From Sphagnum compactum (lineage: Eukaryota; Bryophyta; Sphagnopsida; Sphagnales): DNA of 64,000 nucleotides. The notes beneath the pieces were generated by a model. That model had not been told where the DNA came from and did no database searches. It saw nothing but the letters and a program-made list of their open reading frames with translations. Shown here in pieces: positions 60,827 to 64,000 of the stretch (positions are counted from its first letter, which is position 1; the number at the start of each line of letters is the position of its first letter). Where the stretch lies: NCBI GenBank assembly GCA_965153455.1, contig OZ234502.1, positions 7,843,495-7,907,494 of the forward strand, written 5' to 3'. A program made the translations under genes and the position numbers.

Positions 60827-61235
60827 GCAACCTAGGGAGGAGTTGTTTTTGTTAAGCTTTACTGATAGAGATTTCCGAAATGACCTGGATAAGAAACATT
60901 TCACGTTTGGGTATTCATTCAATATTGAAGGCAGACTTACTGCATGGCATAACAAACTACAAGATGAGGTGGCACACATAATTTAAAGGTGGAGTATTGT
61001 GCTTATAATGAAACAACAAAAAAAACATTTATTTTTTTCAAATATATTTGAAAATATTGGTATGCCTTTCATGAAACCTCTCATCAAGTATCGCAACAAT
61101 TAGAATTGCCAAGAATCCCATGCAAAATGCCCAAACAAAACATGTTGAATTTGAAGGTATCTTTATCTAACACCATATCAAGCAAGGAAGTAGTGGACTT
61201 AAGGGGAATCTCCTTGTGTGTTGAGTCCTATCCAT
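60827..61235 (+). pseudogene. Ty1/copia retrotransposon RNase H fragment, decayed
   Basis: The plus frame from 60861 reads TDRDFRNDLDKKHFTFGY, then GRLTAWHNKLQDEVA, the conserved opening of plant copia RNase H (D-x-D...DLD...GY...W-x-x-KLQ). After a stop at 60984 and about 115 bp, IAKNPMQNAQTKHVEF (61106-61153) matches the later conserved box (AKNP...TKH), again followed by a stop. No reverse transcriptase, integrase or LTR was recognised. It is a short broken piece. Confidence 0.85.
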
Positions 61236-64000
61236 GCAATTCATCCAAGCTCAACACTATAAAACTATCCAATAAAAATTCCTAATTGTCTACAAGTCAT
61301 TGCCAAAAGATTTAAAACTTCCAAAACATTAGACATGTAGACAAGAAAAAGAAAACAATAGATTCCCAAAGAGAAACCATTTTTGCTATATCTATCCTAC
61401 TTGTGATCACATTCATTGTCTCATGTGATTCATGTTTGCAACTTCATTCTTGATGATGCGAAAAAGAATACATTAAAGTTGTTGCACTTTTGGGGTTAAC
61501 AAGTTCAAGGGTGAATTTTGGAAGCAAGAATAGGCTTTAGTCCTATCATTTTTATGATGGTGAACAAACTTCATAATCATTTATTAGACTTAATTAGTCA
61601 GGTGTCATTATGTTACAATTCAATAGATGAATAACTTGTGTTAGTTTTACATATTCTTCATTGAATGTATTTTTGCCCGCTTGTGTGATGGATCAAACAA
61701 AGAAAAATGGGTTTTCTACAATGATATTTATATATTTGTGAACAAAATAAGTTGGGAAATTAAACAGCCTATTTAGTGAAATTTGATAATTGATTTTCCA
61801 CTATTAATGGGTGGATTATTTTGGATAAAGGTGATTCAATGAACTACATGCATCGAAAGTATATGATTGTTTTCTACATTATCGACAATGTAGTTACCAA
61901 AAGTTTAATACTAAATGAACAACACATAAAATATTATTAACTTATATATGGGGCCTTAATGCACATGTTGTTCCTCCTTGGGGACCTTGCTAAGGGAATC
62001 TTTTTCAATTATTTCCAATATAATGTGAGATATATAGGGTGGAATTTATTGGAAAAAATAAAATATATGATTTAATTAAATGCAAATATCATGTTTAAAA
62101 CATTTTCACTATAGGGAGAAAAATTCCACTTTAAATATTAGTTTAGTTTAATGATAAATACCATCATGCATTCAACTCGAAACCTTTAAAAGTACAACTT
62201 CAAAATTGATGTACCATTTATTGTTCTACACCTAGGGTAATTGAAAATTTCAACAAATTCAAAATAGTGAATTCATTTGCTAAAGTTGAAGATTTACCCA
62301 CCATAAATGGCATATTTTTAGGGAATTAGGGGCTTCTATGCCACCATACTACTCATATTAATATGAAGATGCTATAACGTATCTAGTGGATATGCTTTTA
62401 GAATTGGATTAAGCAAATAGACATAGAATATTTTTAAAATATTCCCAATTTTAATTTTTTAATTTTTTAAAATCCATTACATCATAGCATACCAAAAAAG
62501 TACCCCTTAACCTCACATGTTCCATAAAATATATAAATGATGACTTCCCCTAGGGACTTTGACATGACTTTCATAAAAAATTAACATACACATAATGTAT
62601 GTACCCATGAATTTAGTTGCTTACATCATGAATAAACTTGCAAAGGAAGAATTTTGAAAAGGCAAAGTGAATGTTGTACTCAAAGGACATAAAAAGTGTT
62701 TGTTCCATTAAAAAGGTTTATTCAAGTGATAAAAGGTTTATCGCTTGAATACAAAGAGTTGGAGCTAGAATCACAAATTCGAATTTTGTCAATGTTATTC
62801 CAAGTGTTAAAAGGTGACTGACCCTATTCCAAGCCCTTTTATAAGGGTGAACAAAAAGAAAATAATGATCCAAGCATTTCTTGGCCAAAGATAATAAGGT
62901 AATTAGGTGTCATACCTAATTTTTAACAATGTATTATTTGTTAATGGATATTCACTTTAAAAATGTACCAATACAAATCAAATTTACATTCCACAAGTGT
63001 ATCAATGTATGGTACAAGTTTGATCCTTCCTATTTGAAGCCAACTCCCCATTATTATTTGTATCATTTATGTAAGTTGAGATAATAGATTTTAATGTTTT
63101 CTATGTACTCCTTGTTGCAAGATATGTTTTTAAAGTAGTTATTGATTGTATTCCAAATATTATTAAAAAATAATCTTCCAATTTTTATGGAAATTAATGA
63201 ATAAAAATACTTTTCTTTTGTAATTAAAACCTTCAAAAAACTATTATTTATGAATTTATAATTTGAAAACATAAATATATATTCATTTCATACATTTTAT
63301 GAATTAGTCTATCATAAATATACTCTACCACTTTTATCATGACATTGTATGGTGCCATTTATTCTTGAATTTTAATTTTGGATACACTTGATGTTCAAAT
63401 GAAATTCAAAAGAATTAGCATTGTCATGTAATTGTCATGATCATTTGTCATTAACATGATAGTCTAAAACCTCAAAATATGAAAAACATGAATGTTTTAT
63501 GTTTCATTACACATCATCTTCCAATTCACATGTTTTTTTACAAATGCAACACATATAACTAAACATCCAAACCAATTAACACAATGCAAACAAAGAATTG
63601 GAAAATTATGAAAGCAAGGACAAACCAAAAAAGACAAATTTACAAAATACTTACACCATTCCAAGATGTTGACACCATCTCATCCAAATTAGTGTGGAGG
63701 TTAACCTTGGATAGTTCTAATAACAGAATAAATGGACAAACCTAAGAAAATAAAATATTACCATATAACATTGAATGTAGCTATATGGTTACCAAATTGT
63801 TATCAAGGTCAATTTTTATATTAGAGCAAATTTTAAAATTTTGGCAAACCATAAGCTTGAGGAGGTTACTCTTTGTATATCTTATGAAGCATGTGAAATA
63901 AAAAGGTATTTTTAATGCTACAAGTAATATAATATTTTATTAAAGTTGAAATTTTTCTAAGTACATTTAAATGTATTATCATAATCCAATTTTCAATAGC
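61236..64000. other. AT-rich DNA right of the copia fragment
   Basis: No LTR, no further retrotransposon domain and no open frame above 69 codons recognised. Confidence 0.5.

Overview
This is nuclear DNA from a land plant with a large, repeat-rich genome. The evidence is one three-exon class I homeodomain-leucine zipper (HD-Zip I) gene with canonical GT-AG introns, Arabidopsis-type telomere motifs (TTTAGGG/CCCTAAA) at internal sites, and decayed plant-type transposons (hAT, Ty1/copia, and a DDE-type element). The HD-Zip protein looks like the moss, lycophyte, fern or gymnosperm forms rather than a compact angiosperm form, but I cannot name the lineage from this window. By eye the flanks are very AT-rich and nearly free of CG dinucleotides, with TG and CA in excess. 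That is the usual footprint of old methylated repeats. The HD-Zip locus (about 25.7-28.9 kb) and its upstream flank (about 30.0-31.3 kb) stand out as a CG-bearing island.

Layout. 1-20 kb: gene-free AT-rich DNA with interstitial telomere motifs (5.2, 6.6, 9.95 and 17.0 kb), decayed dispersed repeats, short degenerate tandem arrays (10.9, 13.2-13.7 kb) and striking palindromes (14.03, 17.1, 17.8-18.1 kb). 20-39 kb: less AT-rich, with the HD-Zip gene on the minus strand (coding exons 28302-28185, 27895-27480 and 27247-26558; inferred protein 407 aa). Around it cluster small non-autonomous elements that begin GTGAACCAGCACC and end GGTGCTGGTTCAC. These fall into at least two families with different interiors (A and B here) but the same terminal motif, so one transposase may have moved both. 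39-64 kb: gene-free AT-rich DNA with a 45-bp x 7 minisatellite (49.2 kb), a fourth family A copy (50.2 kb), long foldback repeats, a diverged tandem array (55.9-56.5 kb) and three transposon protein fossils: a DDE-type transposase relic (57.7-58.4 kb, plus), a hAT transposase C-terminus (60.3-60.7 kb, minus) and a copia RNase H region (60.8-61.2 kb, plus).

Only the HD-Zip gene looks functional. Open frames elsewhere are short, overlap on both strands or sit in repeats, and I do not call them genes. I found no convincing tRNA, rRNA, CRISPR or gene cluster, and no new multi-gene system. The most unusual material is the set of hairpin-forming repeats and the shared-terminus element families near the gene. 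Boundaries of repeats were set by eye and are approximate.
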